Positions 1 to 5,212 of a stretch of DNA of 5,212 nucleotides are shown here, one piece after another (the stretch's first letter is position 1; every line of letters begins with the position of its first letter). A program made the translations under genes and the position numbers. The notes beneath the pieces were generated by a model. It was not told the origin of the DNA, ran no database searches, and saw only the letters and a program-made list of their open reading frames with translations. The DNA lies in contig CAZBBB010000154.1 of assembly GCA_964490005.1 (NCBI GenBank), positions 1-5,212 on the forward strand, written 5' to 3'. The DNA comes from CAZBBB01 sp964490005 (GTDB lineage: Bacteria; Planctomycetota; B15-G4).

Positions 1-1
1 C

Positions 2-325
2 ACGCTCGTCGTGTGGGGCGGCGAGTTCGGCCGCACGGTCTACTGCCAGGGCCCGCTCACGCCGGACAACTACGGGCGCGACCACCACCCGCGCGCCTTC
101 TCGCTGTGGCTGGCGGGCGGCGGCGTGCGCGCCGGACATACGCACGGCGCGACCGACGACTACGGCTACAACGTCGTGCAGGACGGCGTGCACGTGCACG
201 ACCTGCACGCCACGATGCTGCACCTGCTCGGCGTCGACCACGAGCGGCTGCTGTTCCGCGCGCAGGGCCGCGACTACCGCCTCACCGACGTGGCCGGCCG
301 CGTCGTGCCCCAACTGCTGGCCTGA
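2..325 (+). CDS. DUF1501 (sulfatase-like) protein, C-terminal fragment
   Basis: The reading frame is open at the left edge and ends at TGA 323-325, giving 107 residues, so the 5' part lies outside the window. What I see: a TLVVWGGEFGRT segment (residues 1-12), then GRDHHPRAFSLWLAGGG (25-41), then HGATDDYGYN, and a His-rich VHVHDLHATMLHLLGVDHERL stretch before a final GRDYRLTDVAGRVV. This order is the typical C-terminal end of DUF1501 proteins, which have an alkaline-phosphatase/sulfatase-like fold. The conserved Asp and His residues (D27, H28, H29) would fit metal or active-site positions. In Planctomycetota these proteins are usually encoded beside a DUF1549/DUF1553 cytochrome-like gene and are thought to act outside the cytoplasm; the substrate is unknown. 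That partner would lie to the left and is not visible. The family call is firm; the enzymatic role is inferred. Confidence 0.9.
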   Translation, partial: TLVVWGGEFGRTVYCQGPLTPDNYGRDHHPRAFSLWLAGGGVRAGHTHGATDDYGYNVVQDGVHVHDLHATMLHLLGVDHERLLFRAQGRDYRLTDVAGRVVPQLLA

Positions 326-356
326 CGGCGCACGCCGCGCGCCCGCGGGCCGCGCC

Positions 357-385
357 TTGGCGGACCGCGACGGCTGCCGTAGGAT
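357..385 (+). promoter_or_regulatory. Candidate sigma-70-type promoter for the lipoprotein gene
   Basis: TTGGCG at 357-362 matches the -35 consensus at 4 of 6 bases. TAGGAT at 380-385 matches the -10 consensus at 4 of 6. The spacer is exactly 17 bases. Transcription would start near 392, leaving a short leader that contains the GGAAG ribosome site at 403-407. Position and spacing are good. In such GC-rich DNA a partial match may still be chance, and the gene could instead be read through from the DUF1501 gene 88 bases upstream. Confidence 0.33.
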
Positions 386-402
386 CGGAAAGAACCCCGC
401 CC

Positions 403-407
403 GGAAG
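403..407 (+). promoter_or_regulatory. Ribosome binding site GGAAG that fixes the lipoprotein start
   Basis: GGAAG ends six bases before GTG 414. This favours GTG 414 over the upstream in-frame TTG 357, which would put 19 polar residues before the signal peptide and has no comparable site. Confidence 0.55.
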
Positions 408-413
408 CCTGCC

Positions 414-1229
414 GTGATTCCCGCGTGCCGCGTCGCGTCGACCGCCCTGCTGCTGGCCTGTGCGTTGCCGCTCGCGGGCTGCGGCGGCGGGTCCGACTCG
501 ACGACGGTGAGCGGCGTCATCGTGTTTCCCGACGAGACCGGCGGACAGCAGTTCGCGCAGGCGCCACTCGCGCCCGACTCACGCGCGGCCGAGTCGCCCG
601 CGCCCGCGTCCCCCGCGCCCGAGTCGCCCGCGGCTGACCCCGCGCCCGAGTCGCCCCTGCCGCGCGGGCGCGTCGAGCTGCCCGTGCCGGGCATCGCGCC
701 CGGCGTGCGGACCTCGCTCAAGCTCGTGTTCGGGCAGTTCAGGAAGACGCAACTGGCCTGCCCGCAGTGCGGGCTGGAGAGCGACACGGCCACGTGCTGC
801 CCGGCCTGCGACGTGGCGCTGGCCTACCGCAAGGTCGACCTGCTCGCAGCCTTCGAGGTCGATGACGCGCAGGACCGCCTCGTGCTCGACGTCGCTCCGG
901 GCCGCTCGATCCTCTACTCGCAGATCACCGAGCGCCTCTACCTGCGGGGGCTGGCCGTCGATGAAGAGCGCTTCCTGCTGCCGCTGGCCTGCGAGCTGCA
1001 CGTGACGGGGATGGCGGTCGACGGCGCCGAGGCGCTCGCGCTGGCCCTGGTGGCCGAGGGGCGCGTGCTCTTCGCGCACACGCGCGAGGAAGACGGCCGC
1101 ATGACGCTGTCCACGCTCGCCGAGGGCGCCGGACCGAGCCTGGCACGCGTGCGTGCGCTGGTCGAGGGCGCCGGCGAGGCCGCGCGACTCGTCGACCTCG
1201 GCTTCGACGGACCGCGGACGGCGCGCTGA
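414..1229 (+). CDS. Secreted lipoprotein with Pro/Ala-rich linker and zinc-ribbon-like motif, function unknown
   Basis: From GTG 414 the product is 271 residues. Residues 1-23 form a lipoprotein signal peptide: Arg6, a hydrophobic core of STALLLACALPLAG and a lipobox LAGC with Cys23. The lipidated Cys is followed by Gly, so there is no Asp+2 inner-membrane retention signal. A short TTVSGVIVFPDE segment (30-41) follows, then a linker rich in Pro, Ala, Ser and Glu (about 50-92) with repeated PAPESP units. Next come Cys116-x2-Cys119 and Cys128/129 to Cys132 (CPQC...CCPAC), spaced like a zinc ribbon. The C-terminal 135 residues are mixed alpha/beta with no motif I recognise and no membrane segment. 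I do not recognise the family. Metal binding is inferred from cysteine spacing alone; disulfides are an alternative outside the cytoplasm. The TGA lies in the arm of a hairpin shared with the opposing WD40 gene. Confidence 0.85.
   Translation: MIPACRVASTALLLACALPLAGCGGGSDSTTVSGVIVFPDETGGQQFAQAPLAPDSRAAESPAPASPAPESPAADPAPESPLPRGRVELPVPGIAPGVRTSLKLVFGQFRKTQLACPQCGLESDTATCCPACDVALAYRKVDLLAAFEVDDAQDRLVLDVAPGRSILYSQITERLYLRGLAVDEERFLLPLACELHVTGMAVDGAEALALALVAEGRVLFAHTREEDGRMTLSTLAEGAGPSLARVRALVEGAGEAARLVDLGFDGPRTAR
611..656 (+). repeat. Short in-frame direct repeat in the lipoprotein linker
   Basis: A 19-base unit (CCCCGCGCCCGAGTCGCCC) occurs exactly at 611-629 and 638-656, a period of 27 bases or nine codons. 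It encodes PAPESP twice. Looser related copies precede it from about 585. This looks like a slippage-prone linker repeat that could vary in length between strains without shifting frame. Confidence 0.75.
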
Positions 1230-1260
1230 GCACCCGCCGGGCGCGGCTTGCTCAGCGCGC
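1221..1260. terminator. Perfect inverted repeat spanning both convergent stop codons; candidate bidirectional terminator
   Basis: GCGCGCTGAGCA at 1221-1232 is exactly complementary to TGCTCAGCGCGC at 1249-1260, giving a 12-bp stem. The 16-base loop can form a second 4-bp stem (CCGC 1234-1237 with GCGG 1243-1246). The lipoprotein TGA (1227-1229) and the WD40 TGA (complement of 1252-1254) lie in opposite arms, so one structure serves both transcripts. There is no T-tract on either side, so it is not a classic intrinsic terminator. It could act as a T-less terminator, a transcript 3'-end stabiliser or a collision block. Confidence 0.6.
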
Positions 1261-2559
1261 GCCGGGCAGCACCTCGTAGACCAGCACGCGCCCGTCGTCG
1301 GCGCCGGCCACGAGCAGCCGACCGTCGGGCGAGACGTCGAGCGACCACAGCCCGTCGGCGTCCTGCCGCGCGCCCTCGGCGTCGAGCGTGCCGAGCTGCG
1401 GCCGCTCGACGTGCAGCTCGGTGCCGGCGTGCGCGTCCCACAGGCGCAGCGAGGCTTCGGGCGCGCGCAGCACGCCCAGCGGCGCGCCCGAGCAGCTCGC
1501 CAGCCAGCGGCCGTCGGGCGCGAAGGCCAGTCCGAAGATCGGGCTGCCGTGCCCGGACAGTTCGGCCAGCCGCGCCCCGTCGTCCAGTCGCCAGAGCAGG
1601 ACGCGCCCTTCGCCGCCGAGCAGCACGTTGCCGCCGCCCGTCGCGAGCCGCTCGCCGTCGGGCGAGAAGCGCGCCACGATGACGGGTTGCCCGTGTTGCA
1701 GCCGCAGCGCCGGCGCGGCCTGTGCGCTCTCGTCGCGGCCGCTCGGCACGCGGCGCACGAGCACGAGGCCGTCGACCGAGCCGCTCGCCAGCCAGCGGCC
1801 GTCGGCAGAGAAGGCCAGCGTCGTGACGGCCGCGCCGTGCCCGGAGAGGCGCGCGCGCAGCGTGCCGTCCGCGTTCCACAGGCGCACGTCGTGGTCGTTG
1901 CCCTCGCCGAAGGGCGACAGCCGCCCGCCGGCGGAGGCGGCCAGCAGGCCGTCGGGCGTGGCGGCCACGGCCAGGATCGGGCTCTCGTGTCCGAGGCCAT
2001 CGCGCCGCGCGCCGACCTCGTCGGGCGACAGGAACAGCAGCGTGCCGGGAGCATCGCCGCTCGGGATGCCGCCGCAGGTGACGAGGCGGCTGGCGTCGGG
2101 GGCCAGCCAGGCGACATCGAGCAGCGGCACGGCCGGGCCGTGGAGCGTGCGCGGCGGGGCCTCGTGCGTCAGCGCGTGCAGCGTCACCGTGCCGTCGTCG
2201 CTGGCCGCCGCGAGCAGCCGGCCGTCGGCCGAGATGTCGACGGCGTTGATCGAGGCGCGCGCGCAGCGCGGGTCGCGGCGCAGCGCCAGGCCGACCGGCA
2301 GCGGGGGAGCCGGCGCGGCGGGCGGCGCACCCGCGTCGTCGCCGGCCGGCCGCGTCGCGCCGGCCGACGTCGACGACGCGAGCGGCGTCGTGCGTGCGAA
2401 GGCCCCGCGCCACAGCGCGCCGAGGCCCGTGATGTCGGCGCTCGCGAAGGCGAAAAGGCCGAGCGCCGCGAGCGCCGCCGCCAGCCAGAGACCGCGCCGC
2501 CGTCGGCGCACGGGGCGCCGCGACGGGACCGACTCCTCGCGCCTGGCGGTCTGGCTCAT
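1252..2559 (-). CDS. Membrane-anchored seven-repeat WD40 beta-propeller protein
   Basis: From ATG 2559 the product is 435 residues. It has a basic N-terminus (five Arg, 18-22), one transmembrane segment (about 23-41), and a Pro/Ala-rich spacer (about 60-90). Seven WD40-like repeats follow, starting near residues 103, 142, 193, 243, 291, 339 and 403. Six carry an [SAT]-[PA]-D-G turn (the second has APDA), and several have GH before the repeat and LW[DNR] at its end. Seven blades make a complete propeller. The Arg cluster predicts N-in topology, with the propeller outside the cytoplasm. WD40 propellers are binding scaffolds; the partner is unknown. Blades 2, 3, 5 and 6 carry longer Gly-rich loops. 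No kinase or other catalytic domain is present, unlike many bacterial WD40 fusions. Start choice: ATG 2571 (four residues longer) has a weak upstream GAG; ATG 2685 and TTG 2703 would overlap the exonuclease start and are unlikely. The gene is divergent from the exonuclease. Confidence 0.88.
   Translation of the reverse strand: MSQTARREESVPSRRPVRRRRRGLWLAAALAALGLFAFASADITGLGALWRGAFARTTPLASSTSAGATRPAGDDAGAPPAAPAPPLPVGLALRRDPRCARASINAVDISADGRLLAAASDDGTVTLHALTHEAPPRTLHGPAVPLLDVAWLAPDASRLVTCGGIPSGDAPGTLLFLSPDEVGARRDGLGHESPILAVAATPDGLLAASAGGRLSPFGEGNDHDVRLWNADGTLRARLSGHGAAVTTLAFSADGRWLASGSVDGLVLVRRVPSGRDESAQAAPALRLQHGQPVIVARFSPDGERLATGGGNVLLGGEGRVLLWRLDDGARLAELSGHGSPIFGLAFAPDGRWLASCSGAPLGVLRAPEASLRLWDAHAGTELHVERPQLGTLDAEGARQDADGLWSLDVSPDGRLLVAGADDGRVLVYEVLPGAR
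1495..1517 (-). repeat. 23-bp exact repeat, copy 1 (blade 6 of the WD40 gene)
   Basis: This 23-base stretch is identical to 1783-1805 and encodes the DGRWLAS part of a propeller blade (residues 349-355). It reflects recent blade duplication or gene conversion, or strong constraint with a uniform GC-rich codon choice. Confidence 0.8.
1783..1805 (-). repeat. 23-bp exact repeat, copy 2 (blade 4 of the WD40 gene)
   Basis: Identical to 1495-1517 and 288 bases (96 codons, about two blades) away in the same frame. It encodes DGRWLAS at residues 253-259. Confidence 0.8.
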
Positions 2560-2683
2560 CGCGGCCGGCATCGTCGCTCGCGCCGCCGCACGGAGCCAGC
2601 GGCGCGCCCGTGGCGCAAGCGCGTCCTCGCACCGCCGGCTCGCCCTTGGCACACTGGCCGGCACGACGAAGGGAGCGGTGGCC
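2560..2683. promoter_or_regulatory. Divergent intergenic region between WD40 and exonuclease genes
   Basis: These 124 bases are the only place where the promoters of both flanking genes can lie. TTGGCA at 2646-2651 resembles a -35 box (5 of 6), but no -10-like hexamer follows at 16-18 bases: that position is the ribosome site of the exonuclease. I see no convincing promoter on the minus strand and no strong operator. An 8-bp palindrome GGCGCGCC at 2601-2608 is unremarkable in this base composition. Confidence 0.5.
2671..2675 (+). promoter_or_regulatory. Ribosome binding site GGGAG of the exonuclease gene
   Basis: GGGAG, within GAAGGGAG 2668-2675, lies eight bases before ATG 2684. An in-frame GTG at 2678 would leave only two bases of spacing, so ATG 2684 is preferred. 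Confidence 0.7.
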
Positions 2684-3484
2684 ATGGGACACGGACGACT
2701 CAAGCTGTCGCGGCCGCTGGCCGTCTACGACATCGAGGCCACCGGTCTCTCGGTCATCGACGACCGCATCGTCGAGCTGGCGGTGATCAAGCTGCAGCTC
2801 GACGGCACGCGCCTGTCGCGCGTCTGGCGCGTGCATCCCGGGCGGCCGATCCCGCGCGAGGCCACGGCCGTGCACGGCATCACCGACGCCGACGTCGAGG
2901 ACTGCCCGCCCTTCGCCGACGTCGCCGGCGAGGTCTACGGCTTCTTCGCCGGCTGCGACCTGGGCGGCTACAACATCGACGGCTACGACCTGCCGCTGCT
3001 GCGCGCCGAGCTGCAGCGGGCCGGGCAGCCGGCCTTCCCGGCCGAGGGCGTCTCGATCGTCGACGCCCGCTCGATCTTCTTCATCAAGGAGCCGCGCACG
3101 CTCACGGCGGCCCTGTCCTTCTACTGCGACAGAAGGCTCGAGGGCGCGCACAGCGCGCACGCCGACGCGGCCGCCACCGTCGACGTGCTGCTCGGCCAAC
3201 TGAGCCGCTACGACGAGCTGCCCGACGGCGTCGAGGGCCTGCACAAGGTCTGCGACCAGTTGCGGCGCGACTGGCTCGACGAGGGGCGCAAGCTCGAGTG
3301 GCGCGACGACGCGGCCGTGTTCTGCTTCGGCAAGCACCGCGGTCGCCCGCTGCGCGACGTGGTCCAGTCCGACCCCGACTACCTGCGCTGGATCGTCGGC
3401 AAGGGCGACTTCCACCCGACGACCAAGCAGATCTGCGCCGAGGCGCTCAAGGGACAGTTCCCCGAGCGCAGCGCGGCGGGCTGA
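2684..3484 (+). CDS. DEDDh-family 3'-5' exonuclease with ExoX-like C-terminal domain
   Basis: The product is 266 residues. All DEDDh motifs are visible: ExoI in VYDIEATGL (Asp16, Glu18), ExoII in GYNIDGYDLPLL (Asp102), and ExoIII in HSAHADAAAT (His156, Asp161). The H-x-G-I segment at 64-67 (VHGIT) is also typical. These residues bind two metal ions and hydrolyse nucleotides from 3' ends, so the enzyme should be active. Residues about 212-260 hold FGKHRGRPLRDVV, DPDYLRWIV and FHPTTKQI. This matches the small C-terminal domain found in exodeoxyribonuclease X-like proteins, which probably contacts nucleic acid. There is no polymerase, helicase or GIY-YIG domain, so it is a stand-alone cytoplasmic exonuclease. 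Likely roles are DNA repair or end trimming; RNA as substrate cannot be excluded. It stands alone between oppositely oriented genes. Its TGA is only four bases from the stop of the permease gene. Confidence 0.93.
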   Translation: MGHGRLKLSRPLAVYDIEATGLSVIDDRIVELAVIKLQLDGTRLSRVWRVHPGRPIPREATAVHGITDADVEDCPPFADVAGEVYGFFAGCDLGGYNIDGYDLPLLRAELQRAGQPAFPAEGVSIVDARSIFFIKEPRTLTAALSFYCDRRLEGAHSAHADAAATVDVLLGQLSRYDELPDGVEGLHKVCDQLRRDWLDEGRKLEWRDDAAVFCFGKHRGRPLRDVVQSDPDYLRWIVGKGDFHPTTKQICAEALKGQFPERSAAG

Positions 3485-3493
3485 GGCCTCAGC
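3480..3493. terminator. 14-bp perfect palindrome joining two convergent stop codons
   Basis: GCTGAGGCCTCAGC is its own reverse complement. It contains the exonuclease TGA (3482-3484) and the permease stop (complement of 3489-3491), with only GGCC between them. As RNA, each transcript could form a 5-bp stem with a GGCC loop, possibly extended by CGC 3472-3474 with GCG 3494-3496 across a bulge. With no T-tract it is a weak terminator candidate, but the symmetry is exact. Confidence 0.4.
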
Positions 3494-5212
3494 GCGACGC
3501 GGAACGCACCGCCGCGGCGGGGCGCGGGCGCCGTCGCGTGCCCTCGTGCACCTGCAGGCGCTGCAGTCCGCGCCACGCGCGGGGCAGCGCCGCCGCGAAC
3601 AGGCAGGGCAGGACGACGCGCGTCACCGGGTGCAGCGAGGCGGCCGCGTGCAGCGCGCCGGCCAGCACGAGCAATCCGAGCGCGGCGAAGATCGTGCCGA
3701 GGTTGTCGATGTTGGCGCGGTTGGGGTCGAGCCTCTCGGTGAAGGGCAGCGGCAGCAGCAGTTTCGGGGCGAGGGCGAGCGTCGCGAGACTCGCACCGAG
3801 CACGGCCGTCAGGACGTCGAGCAGCGAGCCGGAGAGCAACGCGTACGCCGTGGCGGCGACGAGCAGCAGCGGGGCGACGGCGACGATCAGCACCGCGCGC
3901 GCCGCACCCCGCAGGAACGCCGAGCGGTCGACGAGGGGCGTGACGTCGAAGATCCAGCGGGCCTCGGGGTGTTCGCTGCAGCGCGACACCTCGAGCAGGG
4001 CGAAGGGCGCGATGCCGATCAGATACAGGCCGAAGGCCGCCCAGCGCGCGTCGATGCCGACCGTGCCGTTCGTGAGCGGCACCACGCTCGCGAGGCCGGC
4101 GACGACGACGCCGATCGCGGTCGGCCACCCGCCGCGCACGAAGAAGCGGTCGCGCCGGCACATCGCGCGCATGAATTCCCAGCCGGCGAACTCGGCGGCC
4201 GAGCCCGACAGCCGCCGGCCGAGGCGCGCGAAGACGGGCTCGCGCCGCGAGCTGCGGCGCGATGGCCGGCCGGCCAGCCCGCCCTCCAGTCCCTGCAGGA
4301 AGTGCCGCGACGAGAGCCACAGGGCCAGCCCGAGCGCCACGACGGGCAGGACCAGCGCGGCCGTCGCCGCGATCGGTGCCGGCGAGGGGCCGTCCCCCGC
4401 GAAGGTCTCGAACAGTGCGCCGAACTGCAGCGGGGGCAGCCACGCGACCGCGAGCGGGTCCTTCCAGATCTCGAACAGGGCGTCCTTCACGATCGGCGCG
4501 TGGATCAGGGCCTGCCAGCCGCCCATGAGCAGCGAGAGCACCGCCACCTGCAGCGCCAGCGTCGCGCGCTGGAAGCGGCCCGGGCCGAGCAGGGCGAGCA
4601 GCGCCGCGTAGCTCAGGCCCACGAGCGCCACGGTGAGCAGCGTCGCGCCCGCGATGCACACCGGCAGCACGAGCACGACGCTGAGGAGCGGGTAGCCGAT
4701 TCCGCCCAGCACCAGCGGCCAGAACGCGATCGCGAGCGAGAGCAGCGAGACGTAGGCCAGCGCGTGGGCGAGGCGCGCGGCGAACACGGTTCGATCGGAG
4801 ACCGGGCGCGGGCGCAGCACGCCGAGGTCGGTGCCGTCCACGAGGAGCATGCCGTAGTGCGCGAAGAGCAGGAAGCCGATGAGCGCCATGTCCATCGCGG
4901 TGACGGCCGCCATCCACAGCGCGGGACGCAGGCCGAACAACGCCATCACGCCCGGCGCGAGCCCGGCCAGCCAGGCGCCGCAGACGAGCAGGATCAGCCC
5001 GAGTCCGAGCGCGGTGCCTTCCCCGGCGGTCGCCTGTCCGCCGAAGGGCACCGAGCGCAGGTCGAGCCGCAGCCGCGTCTGCAGGATCGCGCGGAAGGCC
5101 GGGTACTGCACGCCCAGCGCGGAGAGCGGCCGCGCGCAGCGGTCGGCGCACCACAGCACCGCGCCGATGAGCAGCGAGGGCTCGCGCGGCGCGGTCCAGT
5201 CGGCGGGCGGCC
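3489..5212 (-). CDS. ABC-2-type permease-like polytopic membrane protein, 5'-truncated by the window
   Basis: The frame is open to the right edge and ends at the complement of 3489-3491; 573 residues are visible. GTG 5159 is a possible start, but the 17 upstream codons also read as protein, so I treat the gene as incomplete. I count roughly 12 hydrophobic segments in two groups, separated by a basic loop (about 299-345). After the second segment, LRPRPVSDRTVFAARL (132-147) resembles the P-[VI]-S-x-R hinge of ABC-2 exporters. The second half repeats it as TPLVDRSAFLRGAARA (424-439). This suggests two ABC-2-like units fused in one chain, as in large putative ABC permeases of about 550 residues. 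Such proteins need an ATPase subunit; if this call is right, its gene may lie further right, upstream of this one. Substrate is unknown. The C-terminus is a short Arg/Ala-rich tail, probably cytoplasmic. Membrane location is secure, the ABC assignment moderate. Confidence 0.72.
   Translation of the reverse strand, partial: PPADWTAPREPSLLIGAVLWCADRCARPLSALGVQYPAFRAILQTRLRLDLRSVPFGGQATAGEGTALGLGLILLVCGAWLAGLAPGVMALFGLRPALWMAAVTAMDMALIGFLLFAHYGMLLVDGTDLGVLRPRPVSDRTVFAARLAHALAYVSLLSLAIAFWPLVLGGIGYPLLSVVLVLPVCIAGATLLTVALVGLSYAALLALLGPGRFQRATLALQVAVLSLLMGGWQALIHAPIVKDALFEIWKDPLAVAWLPPLQFGALFETFAGDGPSPAPIAATAALVLPVVALGLALWLSSRHFLQGLEGGLAGRPSRRSSRREPVFARLGRRLSGSAAEFAGWEFMRAMCRRDRFFVRGGWPTAIGVVVAGLASVVPLTNGTVGIDARWAAFGLYLIGIAPFALLEVSRCSEHPEARWIFDVTPLVDRSAFLRGAARAVLIVAVAPLLLVAATAYALLSGSLLDVLTAVLGASLATLALAPKLLLPLPFTERLDPNRANIDNLGTIFAALGLLVLAGALHAAASLHPVTRVVLPCLFAAALPRAWRGLQRLQVHEGTRRRPRPAAAVRSASR

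Noticed and set aside
341..350. Palindrome GCCCGCGGGC after the DUF1501 gene as a terminator
   Set aside because: It is only 10 bp, has no loop and no T-tract, and short all-GC palindromes are expected by chance in this composition.
357..413. Upstream TTG start for the lipoprotein gene
   Set aside because: It would add 19 residues before the signal peptide, lacks a ribosome site, and overlaps the proposed promoter.
2646..2662. Possible sigma-54 promoter (TTGGCAC...GC) or sigma-70 promoter before the exonuclease
   Set aside because: The -24 GG and the nearest GC are one base too far apart for sigma-54. For sigma-70 no -10-like hexamer lies at 16-18 bases, and that position is occupied by the ribosome site.
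2560..2703. N-terminal extension of the WD40 protein to ATG 2685 or TTG 2703
   Set aside because: The extension would overlap the start of the divergent exonuclease gene, has no ribosome site, and its residues look like translated intergenic sequence.
938..3415. Minus-strand open frame of 825 codons opposite the exonuclease and in another frame of the WD40 gene
   Set aside because: It shows no recognisable motif, while the exonuclease and WD40 frames have complete family motifs and sensible starts.
1252..3484. WD40 protein plus exonuclease as a defence pair
   Set aside because: They are divergent, one is predicted extracytoplasmic and the other cytoplasmic, and neither carries a nucleotide-binding sensor or toxin domain. 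Adjacency alone is not evidence.
1153..4611. Plus-strand open frame of 1152 codons spanning several genes
   Set aside because: It runs antisense or out of frame through three well-supported genes. Its translation is low-complexity Arg/Ala/Pro sequence, as expected when stop codons are rare in very GC-rich DNA.

Overview
The window is very GC-rich (well above two-thirds G+C by eye). It holds five protein genes and almost no non-coding sequence. The best taxonomic clue is the left-edge fragment, the C-terminal end of a DUF1501 (sulfatase-like) protein. That family is hugely expanded in Planctomycetota and closely related environmental lineages. A membrane-anchored WD40 protein also fits such a genome. 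I infer a high-GC planctomycete or a metagenome-assembled relative; the sequence alone does not prove this.

Layout, left to right: (1) 2-325 (+), the 3' end of a DUF1501 gene. (2) 414-1229 (+), a lipoprotein with a Pro/Ala/Ser/Glu linker and a four-cysteine zinc-ribbon-like motif, of unknown function. (3) 1252-2559 (-), a single-pass membrane protein carrying seven WD40-like repeats. (4) 2684-3484 (+), a DEDDh 3'-5' exonuclease with an ExoX-like C-terminal domain. (5) 3489-5212 (-), the 3' part of a large polytopic membrane protein resembling an ABC-2 type permease; its 5' end lies beyond the window.

From the lipoprotein on, strands alternate (+, -, +, -), so these four are probably separate transcription units rather than an operon. 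Both convergent junctions are extremely tight (22 bp and 4 bp), and at each one the stop codons lie inside a perfect inverted repeat. The only divergent region, 2560-2683, must hold the promoters of the WD40 and exonuclease genes.

I see no RNA gene, mobile element, CRISPR array or recognisable defence or biosynthetic system. No gene set here argues for a new multi-gene system. The points most worth a second look are the zinc-ribbon lipoprotein, the stop-codon hairpins, and the apparent internal duplication in the permease.
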